From assembly GCF_001439605.1 (NCBI RefSeq), contig NZ_LMBX01000007.1:62001-126000 (forward strand): DNA of 64,000 bases, in the 5' to 3' direction. The notes beneath the pieces are model-generated. The model searched no databases and was not told the DNA's origin. It saw only the letters and a program-made list of their open reading frames with translations. Numbering within the stretch: position 1 is the first letter of the stretch; each line of letters opens with the position of its first letter. This document shows, piece by piece, positions 45,961 to 58,952 of the stretch. The position numbers and the translations under genes are program-made. The DNA comes from Cytobacillus praedii. GTDB lineage: Bacteria > Bacillota > Bacilli > Bacillales > Cytobacillaceae.

Positions 45961-47223
45961 TTGAGTACAGTTATTGCTTTTATTGTAATATTTGGGGCCC
46001 TTGTTTTTTTTCATGAATTAGGCCATTTTGTGTTTGCAAAACGTGCTGGAATTCTATGTAGAGAATTTGCCATTGGCTTCGGTCCTAAAATCTTTTCTCA
46101 TAAAAAGGGAGAAACAACCTATACCATTCGTCTGCTTCCTATAGGCGGCTTTGTTCGTATGGCTGGTGAAGATCCTGAAATGATAGAGATTAAACCAGGC
46201 TATCGAATTGGTTTATTATTTAATGAGAAAGAAGAAGCGAATAAAATAATTTTAACAAACAAAGAAAAATATCCTGATGCAAGAGTTGTCGAAGTTGAGC
46301 ATGCGGATATTGAGCATGAATTAGTTATAAAGGGATATGTCGAAGGAGATGAAGAGGAGAAGCTGCAATCTTTTCCTATTAGTGCAAATGCTGTTTTAGT
46401 AGAGAATGGGACGGAAACACTGATTGCTCCTTATGATAGACAATTTGCCTCAAAAACACTTTGGCAAAGAACGATGGCTATTTTTGCAGGTCCAATGATG
46501 AACTTTATCCTTGCCTTTGTCATATTTATTTTGATTGGCATATTGCAAGGGATCCCAACTGATAATCCTGTTCTTGGAAAGCTCACGGAAGATGGTGCGG
46601 CAATGGAAGCAGGTCTGAAAGAGGGAGATAATATTCAAAGCGTCAATGGTGCAGAAATATCAAGCTGGTCAGATGTAGTGGAAATCATCCGTAAAAACCC
46701 TAATAAAGAATTGCAATTCTCACTTGAACGAAATGGCAAAGAACTGCAGTTGCCTGTAACACCAAAGGTTCAAGAAGCAGAAGGAGAAAAGATTGGTATA
46801 ATAGGTGTATTCCAGCCAATGGAGAAATCGCCTATAAAAGCAATCTCTCATGGTGCCAAGGAAACATACCTTTGGACAAAAGAAATTTTTGTCATGTTAG
46901 GCAAGCTAGTGACTGGTCAGTTTTCTATCGATGCCCTTTCTGGTCCGGTAGGCATTTATGTTTCTACTGATACAGTAGCGAAGTCTGGAATATTCTATTT
47001 AATGAAATGGGCAGCTATATTGAGTATTAACCTTGGAATCATGAATTTATTGCCAATTCCAGCGTTAGACGGTGGAAGACTGATGTTCTTTGCGGTTGAA
47101 GCAGTAAGAGGAAAGCCGATTGATCGCCACAAAGAAGGAATGGTTCACTTTATTGGATTCGCTCTTTTAATGCTGTTAATGCTTGTTGTCACATGGAATG
47201 ATATTCAACGGTTTTTCTTATAA
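45961..47223 (+). CDS. rasP: Site-2 intramembrane metalloprotease RasP (RseP family)
   Basis: Cleaves anti-sigma factor RsiW and other membrane peptides inside the bilayer. 420 residues. The HExxH zinc site is H18-E19-H22 in FFHELGHFVFAKRAG, with a PDZ domain at about 205-280 (GLKEGDNIQSVNG) and the third ligand motif NLLPIPALDGGR near the C terminus. The start is TTG 45961 after AAAGGTGG. A terminator follows. Confidence 0.97.
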   Translation: MSTVIAFIVIFGALVFFHELGHFVFAKRAGILCREFAIGFGPKIFSHKKGETTYTIRLLPIGGFVRMAGEDPEMIEIKPGYRIGLLFNEKEEANKIILTNKEKYPDARVVEVEHADIEHELVIKGYVEGDEEEKLQSFPISANAVLVENGTETLIAPYDRQFASKTLWQRTMAIFAGPMMNFILAFVIFILIGILQGIPTDNPVLGKLTEDGAAMEAGLKEGDNIQSVNGAEISSWSDVVEIIRKNPNKELQFSLERNGKELQLPVTPKVQEAEGEKIGIIGVFQPMEKSPIKAISHGAKETYLWTKEIFVMLGKLVTGQFSIDALSGPVGIYVSTDTVAKSGIFYLMKWAAILSINLGIMNLLPIPALDGGRLMFFAVEAVRGKPIDRHKEGMVHFIGFALLMLLMLVVTWNDIQRFFL

Positions 47224-47234
47224 TAATTTTCCTT

Positions 47235-47274
47235 TAGGGTCTTACTCCATTAAGGATATGACCCTATATTTTTT
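47235..47274 (+). terminator. Terminator after rasP
   Basis: TAGGGTC (47235-47241) pairs with GACCCTA (47260-47266), then TATTTTTT. The loop is 18 bases, so strength is moderate. Confidence 0.7.
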
Positions 47275-47300
47275 AATAATCATAATAGAGGTGCTATTGA

Positions 47301-49004
<1,704 letters not shown>

Positions 49005-49012
49005 TCATTACC

Positions 49013-49041
49013 GGATTCCTTTTATGGGAATCCTTTTTTTT
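49013..49041 (+). terminator. Terminator after proS
   Basis: GGATTCC (49013-49019) pairs with GGAATCC (49027-49033) around a 7-base loop, followed by eight T. Confidence 0.9.
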
Positions 49042-49090
49042 GTTAGAGAAATATTCCTTACTTGAAGTAGTTATAACACCTGCAAGGTTA

Positions 49091-49099
49091 TGTTATAAT
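49091..49099 (+). promoter_or_regulatory. Extended -10 promoter for polC
   Basis: TGTTATAAT combines a TGn extension with a perfect TATAAT (49094-49099). The -35 position holds TTATAA, a poor match. The start would be about 60 bases before polC. Confidence 0.6.
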
Positions 49100-49167
49100 T
49101 ATCAAAGTCTAAATATGTCTTAAGGAAAAAAGATAGGTAGAAATATATATAGATGGGAGAGAGAAAG

Positions 49168-52100
49168 ATGGAGAATGCCCTAGGCAACAAAGAGCGTTTC
49201 CAACTCTTGCTCCAACAGCTGAATTTAACAGATGATGTGATTGTACAGCAATTTCAACAGGCTGAAATTAATAGAGTAGTGATAGAAAAAAAGGCGAAAA
49301 AATGGCACTTCTATTTTAACTTTGACACGATTCTTCCATTTCGTTATTTTAGTCTTTTTTCTACTCAGTTGGAAAAGACCTTTTCACACATAGCAAATGT
49401 TTCTTTTACTATTAACGTAAATAATCAGCAGTTTACTGAACAATTAGTTTTAGATTACTGGCAATATTCTATCCAAGAGATGGAGGGGATGGCTCCTCCG
49501 CTTATTAAGCTTTTAAATGAACAAATTCCGTCCGTACATGGAAATAAAATCATTATCAATGTAAGAAATGAAACGGAAGGTTTATCCATTAAACGGAAAT
49601 ATGCTGGACAAATTAGTCATGTATTTGAAACCTTTGGATTTCCTCCTTTAGTGATTGAAACGGAAATTTCAACAGAAGCAGCGAATGAAGAATATCAAAA
49701 GTTTATTAAGGCGAAGGAAAAAGAGGATCAAGAGCGAGGACTTCAAGCGCTTATTGATATGCAGAAAAAAGAAGCGGAAGCTGACTCTCAAGATGCTGCA
49801 GTTCTTCAAGGCCCTCTGATGATTGGTTTAACCATTAAAGATGATGCAGATTATCGGAAACTCATTGATATTGTTGATGAAGAACGCCGTGTTGCAATAG
49901 AGGGATATGTGTTTGCAGCGGAAACGAGAGAGCTTCGCAGTGGAAGAACACTGCTAACCTTTAAAATTACCGATTATACAAGCTCCATTCTTGTTAAAAT
50001 GTTTTCCCGCGACAAGGAAGATGCAGCTTTATACCAGCATGTTCAAAAAGGAATGTGGCTAAAGGTTCGAGGCAGCGTTCAAAATGACACCTTTGTCCGA
50101 GACCTTGTCATGATCGGAAATGATATTAATGAAATAAAGCCAGTTCTAAGAAAAGATACTGCCCCTGAAGATGAAAAGCGAGTAGAGTTGCATTTGCATA
50201 CGCCAATGAGTCAAATGGATGCAGTTTCATCAGTTAGCACACTCGTTGGACAAGCTAAAAAATGGGGTCATAAGGCCATTGCGATTACAGACCATGCAGT
50301 CGTTCAATCATTTCCAGAAGCATTTGGTGCAGGAAAGAAAAATGATATCAAGATATTATATGGGGTTGAAGTAAATCTAGTAGATGATGGTGTCCCCATT
50401 GCATATAACAGTACACATCGATTATTAAGTGAGGATACGTATGTTGTCTTTGACGTTGAAACTACAGGGCTATCAGCTGTGTATGATACGATCATCGAAC
50501 TTGCAGCCGTAAAAATCCACGATGGGGAAATAATTGACCGTTTTGAATCGTTTGCGAATCCACATCACCCGCTTTCTGCAACAACCATCAATTTAACTGG
50601 AATTACAGATGACCTTGTTGAAAATGCACCAGAGATAGAGGATGTACTGAAGGATTTCCATGAATGGACGGGTGACGCGATATTAGTAGCCCATAATGCA
50701 TCTTTCGATATGGGTTTTCTAAATGTCGGCTATAAGAAAATCAATCTAGGCAAAGCTGCTAATCCAGTCATTGATACACTTGAGCTTGCACGCTTTCTAT
50801 ATTCAGAAATGAAGAACCATCGATTGAATACACTTGCAAAGAAATTTGATATTGAATTAACACAGCATCACCGAGCAATCTATGATGCTGAAGCAACCGG
50901 TTACCTCCTTTTGAAAATGCTGAAGGATGCAACTGAAAAGGGAATCGAGTATCACGACCAATTTAATGATAATATGGGTCAGGGAAATGCCTATCAACGT
51001 GCAAGACCTTATCATTGTACATTGCTTGCACAAACAGAGGCAGGCTTGAAAAATCTTTTTAAGCTTGTGTCTATTTCTCACCTGAATTATTTCTATCGAG
51101 TGCCAAGAATACCTAGGTCCCAACTTGAAAAATATCGTGAAGGACTTCTAATAGGGTCTGGTTGTGATAAAGGTGAAGTGTTCGAGGGAATGATGCAGAA
51201 ATCACCTGAAGAGGTGGAAGAGACTGCACAATTCTATGATTATATTGAGGTACATCCAAAGGAAGTATATGCACATCTTTTGGAGCTAGAATTAGTTCGA
51301 GATGAAAAAGCGCTGGAGGATATTATTGGGAAGGTTGTCCAGCTTGGTGAAAAGTTAGGTCTTCCGGTCGTAGCGACTGGAAATGTTCATTATTTAAATC
51401 CCAATGATAAAATCTACAGGAAAATTCTTATTAATTCACAGGGCGGAGCAAATCCATTAAATCGTCATAAGCTCCCAGATGTCCATTTTCGAACCACGAA
51501 TGAAATGCTCGATGCTTTCAAGTTTTTAGGAAAGGAGAAAGCACGAGAAATTGTTGTTGAAAATACGAATAAAATTGCGGATATGATCGATGAAATAAAA
51601 CCGATTAAAGATGATCTGTATACACCTAAAATTGAGGGTGCAGACGATGAAATGCGCAATATGAGCTATGACATGGCTAGAAGTATTTATGGGGAAAATT
51701 TACCTGAAATTGTCGAAGCGCGTTTGGAAAAGGAATTAAAAAGTATTATTGGGCATGGATTTGCTGTAATCTATTTGATCTCGCACAAGCTTGTTAAAAA
51801 ATCATTAGATGATGGCTATCTTGTTGGTTCACGTGGATCTGTCGGCTCATCACTTGTAGCAACAATGACAGAAATCACAGAAGTGAATCCACTTCCTCCA
51901 CACTATGTTTGCCCTGACTGTAAGCATTCAGAATTCTTTAATGATGGTTCAGTCGGCTCTGGATATGATTTGCCAGATAAGGATTGCCCTGAATGTGGTG
52001 CAACATATAAGAAGGATGGACATGATATTCCATTCGAAACGTTCCTAGGGTTTAAAGGAGACAAGGTACCTGATATAGACTTGAATTTCTCTGGCGAATA

Positions 52101-53490
52101 TCAGCCTCGTGCACATAATTACACAAAGATCCTTTTCGGTGAAGAATACGTTTATCGTGCGGGGACAATAGGTACAGTAGCTGATAAAACAGCCTTTGGC
52201 TATGTTAAAGCATACCAGCAAGATAACAATCTTCAATTAAGGGGAGCGGAAATCGATCGTCTCGCATCGGGCTGTACCGGTGTAAAAAGAACGACCGGCC
52301 AACATCCAGGAGGAATAATCGTTGTTCCCGATTATATGGATATTTATGATTTCTCGCCAATTCAGTTCCCGGCAGATGATAAAAATTCTGAATGGAAAAC
52401 GACCCATTTCGATTTCCATTCCATTCATGATAATCTATTGAAACTTGATATTCTGGGACACGATGATCCAACCGTGATTCGGATGCTCCAAGATTTAAGC
52501 GGAATTGATCCGAAAACGATCCCTACTGATGATCCTGAAGTAATGAAGATTTTTAGCGGGACTGAAACCTTAGGTGTAACAGAAGAACAAATTATGTGTA
52601 AAACAGGAACGCTTGGCATTCCGGAATTCGGCACAAGATTCGTAAGGCAAATGTTAGAGGATACAAAACCTACTACTTTCTCAGAGCTGGTACAAATCTC
52701 TGGTCTGTCACATGGTACAGATGTTTGGCTGGGGAACGCACAGGAGCTCATTCATAATAGAATTTGTACGCTGAGTGAAGTAATTGGCTGTCGTGATGAC
52801 ATTATGGTTTATTTAATCTATCAAGGATTGGAGCCTGCCTTTGCATTTAAAATTATGGAATCAGTCCGTAAAGGTAAAGGTTTAAGCGATGAGATGGAAG
52901 AAGAAATGAGAAAGAATGAAGTGCCGGAATGGTATATTGATTCATGTAAAAAAATCAAGTATATGTTCCCTAAGGCCCACGCCGCGGCATATGTATTAAT
53001 GGCTGTTCGGATTGCTTATTTTAAAGTCCATCACCCGCTTTTATACTATGCAGCATATTTTACTGTTCGGGCAGAGGATTTTGATGTGGATGCAATGGCA
53101 AAAGGATCTCAGGCGATTCGATCATTAATTGATGATATTAATGCAAAAGGCTTGGATGCTTCTAATAAGGAAAAGAACTTATTAACAGTGATGGAGCTTG
53201 CGCTTGAAATGTGTGAGCGTGGATTTAAATTTAAGAAGGTTGATCTCTATCGATCAAGTGCAAATGAATTTATAATTGAAGACGGTGCACTGATCCCTCC
53301 GTTCAATGCGATTCCTGGCCTTGGAACAAATGCCGCTATCAACATTGTGAAAGCTAGGGAAGAAGGAGAATTCCTTTCGAAGGAGGACCTTCAGCAGCGA
53401 GGAAAGTTGTCTAAAACAATCATCGAGTATCTGGATAATCATGGATGCTTAGAATCATTGCCAGAACAAAATCAGCTTTCCTTATTTTAA
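49168..53490 (+). CDS. polC: DNA polymerase III alpha subunit, PolC type
   Basis: Main replicative polymerase of low-GC Gram-positives, 1440 residues (B. subtilis 1437). OB region (about 235-330), a PHP domain ([13 protein letters not shown] from about 335) split by a DEDD exonuclease domain starting at D429/E431 (VFDVETTGL), then polymerase palm with a zinc-binding CPDC...CPEC loop (about 912-945) and catalytic D969/D971 in [10 protein letters not shown], a second active-site block [16 protein letters not shown], and the C-terminal HhH and beta-clamp region. ATG 49168 fits the GGGAGAG site better than ATG 49153. Confidence 0.98.
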   Translation: MENALGNKERFQLLLQQLNLTDDVIVQQFQQAEINRVVIEKKAKKWHFYFNFDTILPFRYFSLFSTQLEKTFSHIANVSFTINVNNQQFTEQLVLDYWQYSIQEMEGMAPPLIKLLNEQIPSVHGNKIIINVRNETEGLSIKRKYAGQISHVFETFGFPPLVIETEISTEAANEEYQKFIKAKEKEDQERGLQALIDMQKKEAEADSQDAAVLQGPLMIGLTIKDDADYRKLIDIVDEERRVAIEGYVFAAETRELRSGRTLLTFKITDYTSSILVKMFSRDKEDAALYQHVQKGMWLKVRGSVQNDTFVRDLVMIGNDINEIKPVLRKDTAPEDEKRVELHLHTPMSQMDAVSSVSTLVGQAKKWGHKAIAITDHAVVQSFPEAFGAGKKNDIKILYGVEVNLVDDGVPIAYNSTHRLLSEDTYVVFDVETTGLSAVYDTIIELAAVKIHDGEIIDRFESFANPHHPLSATTINLTGITDDLVENAPEIEDVLKDFHEWTGDAILVAHNASFDMGFLNVGYKKINLGKAANPVIDTLELARFLYSEMKNHRLNTLAKKFDIELTQHHRAIYDAEATGYLLLKMLKDATEKGIEYHDQFNDNMGQGNAYQRARPYHCTLLAQTEAGLKNLFKLVSISHLNYFYRVPRIPRSQLEKYREGLLIGSGCDKGEVFEGMMQKSPEEVEETAQFYDYIEVHPKEVYAHLLELELVRDEKALEDIIGKVVQLGEKLGLPVVATGNVHYLNPNDKIYRKILINSQGGANPLNRHKLPDVHFRTTNEMLDAFKFLGKEKAREIVVENTNKIADMIDEIKPIKDDLYTPKIEGADDEMRNMSYDMARSIYGENLPEIVEARLEKELKSIIGHGFAVIYLISHKLVKKSLDDGYLVGSRGSVGSSLVATMTEITEVNPLPPHYVCPDCKHSEFFNDGSVGSGYDLPDKDCPECGATYKKDGHDIPFETFLGFKGDKVPDIDLNFSGEYQPRAHNYTKILFGEEYVYRAGTIGTVADKTAFGYVKAYQQDNNLQLRGAEIDRLASGCTGVKRTTGQHPGGIIVVPDYMDIYDFSPIQFPADDKNSEWKTTHFDFHSIHDNLLKLDILGHDDPTVIRMLQDLSGIDPKTIPTDDPEVMKIFSGTETLGVTEEQIMCKTGTLGIPEFGTRFVRQMLEDTKPTTFSELVQISGLSHGTDVWLGNAQELIHNRICTLSEVIGCRDDIMVYLIYQGLEPAFAFKIMESVRKGKGLSDEMEEEMRKNEVPEWYIDSCKKIKYMFPKAHAAAYVLMAVRIAYFKVHHPLLYYAAYFTVRAEDFDVDAMAKGSQAIRSLIDDINAKGLDASNKEKNLLTVMELALEMCERGFKFKKVDLYRSSANEFIIEDGALIPPFNAIPGLGTNAAINIVKAREEGEFLSKEDLQQRGKLSKTIIEYLDNHGCLESLPEQNQLSLF

Positions 53491-53544
53491 TTAGAATGAA
53501 GTAGGAGAAATCGTTTGAAAACCTTGAAATGACAGTAATTCCAT

Positions 53545-53573
53545 TTGCATAAAAAAATTGGTTATGGTATAGT
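53545..53573 (+). promoter_or_regulatory. SigA promoter for the rimP-nusA-infB operon
   Basis: TTGCAT (53545-53550), 17-base spacer, TATAGT (53568-53573). The leader to rimP is about 147 bases and contains a terminator-like hairpin. Confidence 0.65.
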
Positions 53574-53608
53574 TTTAATGGAAATACTATTTATAACTCT
53601 CGTAAAAG

Positions 53609-53652
53609 AAGAGTGGGGCAACCCACTCTTTCGTGTTGTGTACGCTTTTTTT
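53609..53652 (+). terminator. Leader hairpin with interrupted T tract before rimP (possible attenuator)
   Basis: AAGAGTGGG (53609-53617), GCAA tetraloop, CCCACTCTT (53622-53630): a perfect 9-bp stem. The following bases TTTCGTGTTG are only partly T, and a further run of seven T lies at 53645-53652. A weak T tract is typical of NusA-stimulated terminators, and nusA is in this operon. Confidence 0.55.
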
Positions 53653-53726
53653 CTGTCTAGAAAGTTTAATCTTTACTATTGAGAAAAACAACGCGAGGTT
53701 AAGATTGTTGATAAAGGAGGGATATT

Positions 53727-54197
53727 ATGAGCAAAGTGACTGAAACGGTTGAAGAATTAGTCACCCCTATTTTGGATGAACTCAAATTAGAATTAGTTGA
53801 TATTGAATATGTAAAAGAAGGAAGAGATTGGTTTCTTCGCATATTTATCGATAAGGAAACAGGTGTCGACATTGAAGAATGCGGTCTAGTCAGTGAACAA
53901 TTAAGCGTCAAGCTTGATGAGGTTGACCCCATACCTTACAACTATTTCTTAGAGGTATCATCACCGGGAGCTGAACGCCCTCTTAAAAACGAAAAGGATT
54001 TTACAAAAGCAATCGGCAAAAATGTTTTTATTAAGACGTATGAGCCCATCGATGGGGAGAAAACATTTGAAGGAATTTTAACACAGTTTGATGGCCAAAT
54101 CGTGACGGTAGAAATCAAAATTAAAACGAGAAAGAAAACTGTGGAAATTCCATATGAAAAAGTAGCCAATGCTCGTTTAGCAGTGGTTTTTTCATAA
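53727..54197 (+). CDS. rimP: Ribosome maturation factor RimP
   Basis: 156-residue 30S maturation factor (YlxS). Blocks: [50 protein letters not shown], then [15 protein letters not shown] and the C-terminal SH3-like domain [24 protein letters not shown] precedes the ATG. First gene of the operon. Confidence 0.97.
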   Translation: MSKVTETVEELVTPILDELKLELVDIEYVKEGRDWFLRIFIDKETGVDIEECGLVSEQLSVKLDEVDPIPYNYFLEVSSPGAERPLKNEKDFTKAIGKNVFIKTYEPIDGEKTFEGILTQFDGQIVTVEIKIKTRKKTVEIPYEKVANARLAVVFS

Positions 54198-54225
54198 TCA
54201 GCTATTATTTCTAGAAGAAAAATAA

Positions 54226-54251
54226 TGTCTAGCGCTTACGCTTTTCTAATA
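54226..54251 (+). repeat. Short copy of the TGTCTAGC repeat before nusA
   Basis: TGTCTAGCGCTTACGCTTTT then CTAATA: the two ends of the 178-base flhA element joined with the interior missing. The last 19 bases match the flhA copy at 17-18 positions. AAGGGGGA, the nusA ribosome site, follows immediately. Confidence 0.7.
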
Positions 54252-54268
54252 AGGGGGATATATGTTTC

Positions 54269-55396
54269 ATGAGCAGTGAATTGTTAGATGCTCTGACCTT
54301 GCTTGAGAAAGAAAAAGGGATTTCACGAGAAGTGATTATTGAGGCAATTGAGGCAGCACTTGTATCTGCATACAGAAGAAATTTTAATCAAGCTCAAAAC
54401 GTTCGGATTGATTTAAATCTTGGCAGCGGTATGATGAGGGTCTTTGCTCGCAAAGAAGTGGTTGATGAGGTATTTGATCCTAGACTTGAAATTTCGATTG
54501 AAGATGCCCGTAAATTAAATCCAAATTATCAAATAGAAGACATCGTAGAATTAGAAGTGACACCGAAAGATTTTGGCCGGATTGCTGCACAAACAGCTAA
54601 ACAAGTTGTTACTCAGCGTGTGAGAGAGGCAGAAAGAGGAATTATCTATTCTGAATTTATTGACCGCGAAGAAGATATAATGACTGGAATTGTTCAGCGG
54701 CAAGATTCTAAATTTATTTATGTTAGCCTTGGGAAAATCGAAGCGATTCTTCCTGCTAATGAACAAATGCCTAATGAACATTACAAACCTCATGATCGTA
54801 TTAAAGTATTTATTACGAAGGTTGAAAAGACAACAAAAGGTCCGCAAATATTTGTATCAAGAACACACCCTGGACTTTTGAAAAGACTTTTTGAAATTGA
54901 AGTGCCAGAAATCTATGATGGTACAGTCGAAATTAAATCAGTTGCGCGTGAAGCGGGTGATCGTTCTAAGATATCAGTTCATTCTGATAATGAAGAGGTT
55001 GATCCAGTTGGTTCATGTGTTGGACCAAAGGGAACAAGGGTTCAAGCAGTTGTCAATGAGCTTAAAGGGGAAAAAATTGACATTGTCAAATGGTCTCAGG
55101 ATCCAGTTGTTTTCGTAGCGAATGCGTTAAGCCCTTCAAAAGTATTAGATGTGATTGTGAATGAGGAAGATAAAGCAACAACTGTTATCGTCCCTGATTA
55201 TCAGCTTTCACTTGCAATTGGCAAACGCGGTCAGAATGCGCGCCTAGCAGCAAAACTGACAGGCTGGAAAATTGATATTAAATCAGAAACTGATGCGAGA
55301 GAGTCTGGCATATATCCGAGAGAGGAAACATTGTTAAATTATGATGATAATGATTTCGAGGATGAAAATTTAGATCTATCGGATGACATGGAATAA
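54269..55396 (+). CDS. nusA: Transcription termination/antitermination factor NusA
   Basis: RNA-polymerase-binding elongation factor, 375 residues (B. subtilis 371). N-terminal domain (MSSELLDALTLLEKEKGISREVIIEAIEAAL in two pieces), S1 domain at about 135-200 (DIMTGIVQRQDSKFIYVSLGKIEAILP), KH1 and KH2 (VGPKGTRVQAVVNELKGEKIDIV; LAIGKRGQNARLAAKLTGWKIDI) and an acidic tail. ATG 54269 is 10 bases after AAGGGGGA; the ATG at 54262 leads to a quick stop. Confidence 0.98.
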   Translation: MSSELLDALTLLEKEKGISREVIIEAIEAALVSAYRRNFNQAQNVRIDLNLGSGMMRVFARKEVVDEVFDPRLEISIEDARKLNPNYQIEDIVELEVTPKDFGRIAAQTAKQVVTQRVREAERGIIYSEFIDREEDIMTGIVQRQDSKFIYVSLGKIEAILPANEQMPNEHYKPHDRIKVFITKVEKTTKGPQIFVSRTHPGLLKRLFEIEVPEIYDGTVEIKSVAREAGDRSKISVHSDNEEVDPVGSCVGPKGTRVQAVVNELKGEKIDIVKWSQDPVVFVANALSPSKVLDVIVNEEDKATTVIVPDYQLSLAIGKRGQNARLAAKLTGWKIDIKSETDARESGIYPREETLLNYDDNDFEDENLDLSDDME

Positions 55397-55411
55397 TTGA
55401 GGTGAATGAGC

Positions 55412-55696
55412 GTGAACAATCGTAAAAAAGTTCCTATGCGTAAATGTGTCGCAACCGGTGAAATGAGGCCGAAAAAAGAACTCGTTCGCATCGTTCGTTC
55501 AAAAGAAGGAGAAGTAGCGGTCGATCTCACCGGAAAAAAGTCCGGGCGCGGTGCTTACCTTTCAAAAGAGAAAGAAGCAGTGATGCTTGCAAAAAAGAAA
55601 AATATATTAGCTAATCATTTAGAAGTAAAAATAGAAGATTCTATTTATGAAGAACTTCTTGAGCTAATTGAGAAGGAGAAACGACAATCCAAATGA
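55412..55696 (+). CDS. rnpM: RNase P modulator RnpM (YlxR)
   Basis: 94-residue YlxR/DUF448 protein, reported in B. subtilis to bind the RNase [47 protein letters not shown] in parts is the family core. GTG 55412 is preferred over ATG 55406 because GAGGTG at 55399-55404 is then 7 bases away. It overlaps ylxQ by four bases (ATGA). Confidence 0.93.
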   Translation: MNNRKKVPMRKCVATGEMRPKKELVRIVRSKEGEVAVDLTGKKSGRGAYLSKEKEAVMLAKKKNILANHLEVKIEDSIYEELLELIEKEKRQSK

Positions 55697-55995
55697 GTGT
55701 AAATCAATGGATGTCATTGCTTGGCTTAGCAAATCGGGCACGGAAAGTTACTTCGGGTGAAGAACTTACTATCAAAGAAATTAGAAACGGTAAAGCGAAG
55801 CTCATATTGCTATCAGCAGACGCTTCTATTAACACAGCAAAAAAAGTGACAGATAAGTGTAAATCCTATCACGTACCATATAAGCTTGTTGAGAATCGGG
55901 AGATACTTGGTCATGCGATCGGTAAAGAAGCCCGTGTTGTCGTAGCGGTATTAGATGATGGATTTGCCAAAAAGCTGAAGTCGTTGCTCGATTAA
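55693..55995 (+). CDS. ylxQ: L7Ae-family K-turn RNA-binding protein YlxQ
   Basis: 100 residues of the L7Ae/L30e family: [37 protein letters not shown], then [11 protein letters not shown] and a C-terminal [15 protein letters not shown]. Members bind kink-turns; the cellular target is unknown. It lies between rnpM and infB as in other Firmicutes. Confidence 0.95.
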   Translation: MSVNQWMSLLGLANRARKVTSGEELTIKEIRNGKAKLILLSADASINTAKKVTDKCKSYHVPYKLVENREILGHAIGKEARVVVAVLDDGFAKKLKSLLD

Positions 55996-56014
55996 TTCCA
56001 GCGGGGGTGAAAGT

Positions 56015-58243
56015 ATGAGTAAAATGCGCGTTTACGAATATGCAAAAAAACAAAATGTTTCAAGTAAAGATGTCATAACGAAATTAAAAGATATGAATAT
56101 TGAGGTTTCTAATCATATGACAACAATTGAAGCGGCTGCCGTCCAAAAATTAGACGGAATCTATGGCAAGAAAGAAGAGAAGCAACCTCAAATGCAGAAT
56201 AAACAATCAAACACACACCAAAAACCACAGCAAAATGGACAAGTGAAAACAAACTCTGCAGATAACGGAAATCATTCATCTGCAAACAAAAACAATTCTT
56301 CTAAACCAGCAGCAAAAACTGCAGGGCAGGGGAACCAATCGAGAGAAAATAAACCTTTCAATAAAAACAATAACAATCAAAGAGGCAACAGCTTTAACAA
56401 TAACAACAATAATAGAAATAAAAACAAAAATAATAAAGGCAAACAGCAGCAAGCACCTGTTACACCTGCTCCTAAGAAGGTTAAGGAATTACCAGCAAAA
56501 ATCACATTTACTGAATCCTTGACTGTTGCCGAGCTAGCGAAAAAGCTGTACCGTGAACCATCAGAAATAATCAAAAAGTTATTTATGCTTGGTGTGATGG
56601 CGACAATCAATCAGGATCTAGATAAAGATGCGATCGAATTAATTGCTAGTGAATATGGTGTAGAAGTTGAAGAAGAAGTCATTATTGATACAACCGATTT
56701 AGAAGTATATTTCACTAATGATGATGATGGGGATTTAGTTGAGCGTCCTGCTGTTGTAACAATTATGGGACACGTAGACCACGGGAAAACAACAACATTG
56801 GATTCCATTCGTAATACAAAGGTAACTGCTGGTGAAGCTGGTGGTATTACCCAGCATATTGGTGCATATCAAGTTGAAGAAAATGGGAAGAAGATTACAT
56901 TTTTAGATACGCCAGGACATGCTGCTTTTACAACTATGCGTGCACGTGGTGCTCAAGTAACTGATATTACCATTCTTGTAGTCGCAGCAGATGACGGGGT
57001 AATGCCGCAGACAATTGAAGCGATCAACCATGCGAAAGCTGCAGAAGTACCAATTATTGTAGCCGTTAATAAAATGGATAAAGAAGCAGCTAATCCTGAC
57101 AGAGTGATGCAAGAATTGACTGAATATGGATTAGTTCCCGAAGCTTGGGGCGGGGATACTATTTTTGTACCTATAGCAGCCTTAAAAGGGGAAGGTATTG
57201 ATAATCTGCTTGAAATGATTCTTCTTGTTAGCGAAGTAGAAGAATACAAAGCGAACCCAAATCGTAATGCTGTAGGAACGGTTATTGAGGCACAATTAGA
57301 TAAAGGCCGCGGTTCAGTTGCAACCCTGCTTGTTCAAAATGGAACATTAAAAGTAGGAGATCCAATTGTTGTAGGGAATACTTTCGGACGTGTTCGTGCA
57401 ATGGTCAATGATTTAGGTCGCCGTGTGAAGACAGCGGGTCCTTCGACTCCTGTTGAAATTACAGGACTTAATGAAGTTCCACAAGCTGGAGACCGTTTCG
57501 TAGTATTAGATGATGAGAAAACAGCTCGTCAAGTTGGTGAGTCACGTGCACAACAAGCCTTACAAGCACAGCGTAGTGAAAAAACGCGTGTAAGCTTAGA
57601 TAACCTGTTTGAACACATGAAACAAGGGGAAATGAAAGAGCTTAATCTAGTTGTAAAGGCAGACGTACAAGGTTCTGCTGAAGCATTAACAACAGCATTG
57701 CAGAAAATCGATGTAGAAGGCGTAAATGTACGTATTCTGCATACAGGTGCGGGTGCAATTAATGAGTCTGATATTACCTTAGCTGCTGCTTTTAATGCGA
57801 TTGTTATCGGATTCAATGTTCGCCCTGATATTAATGCGAAACGTGCAGCCGATACAGAAGGTGTAGAAATTCGTTTACACCGAATTATCTATAAAGTTAT
57901 CGAAGAAATTGAATTGGCAATGAAAGGGATGCTTGATCCAGAATTTGAAGAGAAAATTATTGGTCAAGCAGAAGTTCGCCAAACGTTCAAAGTATCAAAA
58001 GTTGGTACAATTGCAGGATCCTATGTTACTGACGGGAAAATTACTCGAGACAGTGGTATCCGTTTAATCAGAGATGGCATTGTAGTCTTTGAAGGGGAAA
58101 TTGATGCATTAAAACGTTTTAAAGATGATGCGAAAGAAGTAAGTCAAGGCTATGAATGTGGTGTAACCATTAAAAACTTCAATGATGTAAAAGAAGGAGA
58201 TATTATTGAAGCGTTTATTATGCAGGAGATTGAGCGTAAATGA
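56015..58243 (+). CDS. infB: Translation initiation factor IF-2
   Basis: 742 residues (B. subtilis 716). N-terminal IF2N motif [31 protein letters not shown], then an Asn/Gln/Lys-rich linker (about 50-145, with [21 protein letters not shown] runs), a second IF2N domain ([25 protein letters not shown]), and the GTPase with [28 protein letters not shown] and NKMDK. C-terminal domains bind initiator tRNA. GGGGGTG precedes ATG 56015. Its stop overlaps ylxP. Confidence 0.99.
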   Translation: MSKMRVYEYAKKQNVSSKDVITKLKDMNIEVSNHMTTIEAAAVQKLDGIYGKKEEKQPQMQNKQSNTHQKPQQNGQVKTNSADNGNHSSANKNNSSKPAAKTAGQGNQSRENKPFNKNNNNQRGNSFNNNNNNRNKNKNNKGKQQQAPVTPAPKKVKELPAKITFTESLTVAELAKKLYREPSEIIKKLFMLGVMATINQDLDKDAIELIASEYGVEVEEEVIIDTTDLEVYFTNDDDGDLVERPAVVTIMGHVDHGKTTTLDSIRNTKVTAGEAGGITQHIGAYQVEENGKKITFLDTPGHAAFTTMRARGAQVTDITILVVAADDGVMPQTIEAINHAKAAEVPIIVAVNKMDKEAANPDRVMQELTEYGLVPEAWGGDTIFVPIAALKGEGIDNLLEMILLVSEVEEYKANPNRNAVGTVIEAQLDKGRGSVATLLVQNGTLKVGDPIVVGNTFGRVRAMVNDLGRRVKTAGPSTPVEITGLNEVPQAGDRFVVLDDEKTARQVGESRAQQALQAQRSEKTRVSLDNLFEHMKQGEMKELNLVVKADVQGSAEALTTALQKIDVEGVNVRILHTGAGAINESDITLAAAFNAIVIGFNVRPDINAKRAADTEGVEIRLHRIIYKVIEEIELAMKGMLDPEFEEKIIGQAEVRQTFKVSKVGTIAGSYVTDGKITRDSGIRLIRDGIVVFEGEIDALKRFKDDAKEVSQGYECGVTIKNFNDVKEGDIIEAFIMQEIERK

Positions 58244-58521
58244 TCATTGGCTTAGCAGCCTGTGAGTGTATTATTTATGATGCTCACTCTTTAAAAGAAA
58301 AAAGAGCAGTTTTGCTGCGGATTCTTACCCGATTGAAGCAGAGGTTTAATATCTCAGTATCAGAGGTGGATTTCCAGGATGTCTGGCAACGGACGAAAAT
58401 AGCCATTGTTGCCGTATCCTCCTCTAAGGTAAAAACGGAACAAGAATTACAGAATGCACTTACATTCATTGATTCTTTTCCAGAAATCGAACGCACAATA
58501 ACAGACATTGAGTGGCTTTAA
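58240..58521 (+). CDS. ylxP: DUF503 protein YlxP
   Basis: 93-residue DUF503 protein: [46 protein letters not shown] read in parts. Ferredoxin-like fold in the family; role uncertain, possibly linked to ribosome assembly from its place between infB and rbfA. It starts inside the infB stop (ATGA). Confidence 0.95.
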   Translation: MIIGLAACECIIYDAHSLKEKRAVLLRILTRLKQRFNISVSEVDFQDVWQRTKIAIVAVSSSKVKTEQELQNALTFIDSFPEIERTITDIEWL

Positions 58522-58537
58522 GAAGAGGTGAATATAA

Positions 58538-58903
58538 ATGAGCCTTCGAGCAAACAAAGTTGGAGAACAAATGAAAAAGGAATTAGGCGAAATTATCGGC
58601 CGAAAAATTAAAGACCCGCGTGTAGGGTTTGTAACCGTAACAGATGTTCAAGTTACTGGGGACCTCCAACAAGCAACTGTATATATTTCAGTTCTCGGCG
58701 GTGATGAGCAAAGGGAAAACACGCTTAAAGGCTTAGCGAAAGCAAAGGGCTTTATTCGTTCAGAAATTGGACAGCGTATCCGCTTGCGAAAGACACCTGA
58801 AATTTTCTTTGAGTTCGATGAATCCATTGATTATGGCAATCGGATTGATACATTGCTCCATCAAATTCATGATGAAGAGCGCTCAAAAGAGAATGAGGAT
58901 TGA
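58538..58903 (+). CDS. rbfA: Ribosome-binding factor A
   Basis: 30S assembly factor, 121 residues. [50 protein letters not shown] read in parts, and [36 protein letters not shown] precedes the ATG. A perfect terminator follows within 20 bases, unlike B. subtilis, where truB is close behind. Confidence 0.97.
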   Translation: MSLRANKVGEQMKKELGEIIGRKIKDPRVGFVTVTDVQVTGDLQQATVYISVLGGDEQRENTLKGLAKAKGFIRSEIGQRIRLRKTPEIFFEFDESIDYGNRIDTLLHQIHDEERSKENED

Positions 58904-58921
58904 AAGTGAACAATTACTTTT

Positions 58922-58952
58922 AATGGATAGACATTCGTCTATCCATTTTTTT
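58922..58952 (+). terminator. Terminator after rbfA
   Basis: ATGGATAGAC (58923-58932), ATTC loop, GTCTATCCAT (58937-58946), followed by T's. Perfect 10-bp stem. Confidence 0.88.
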
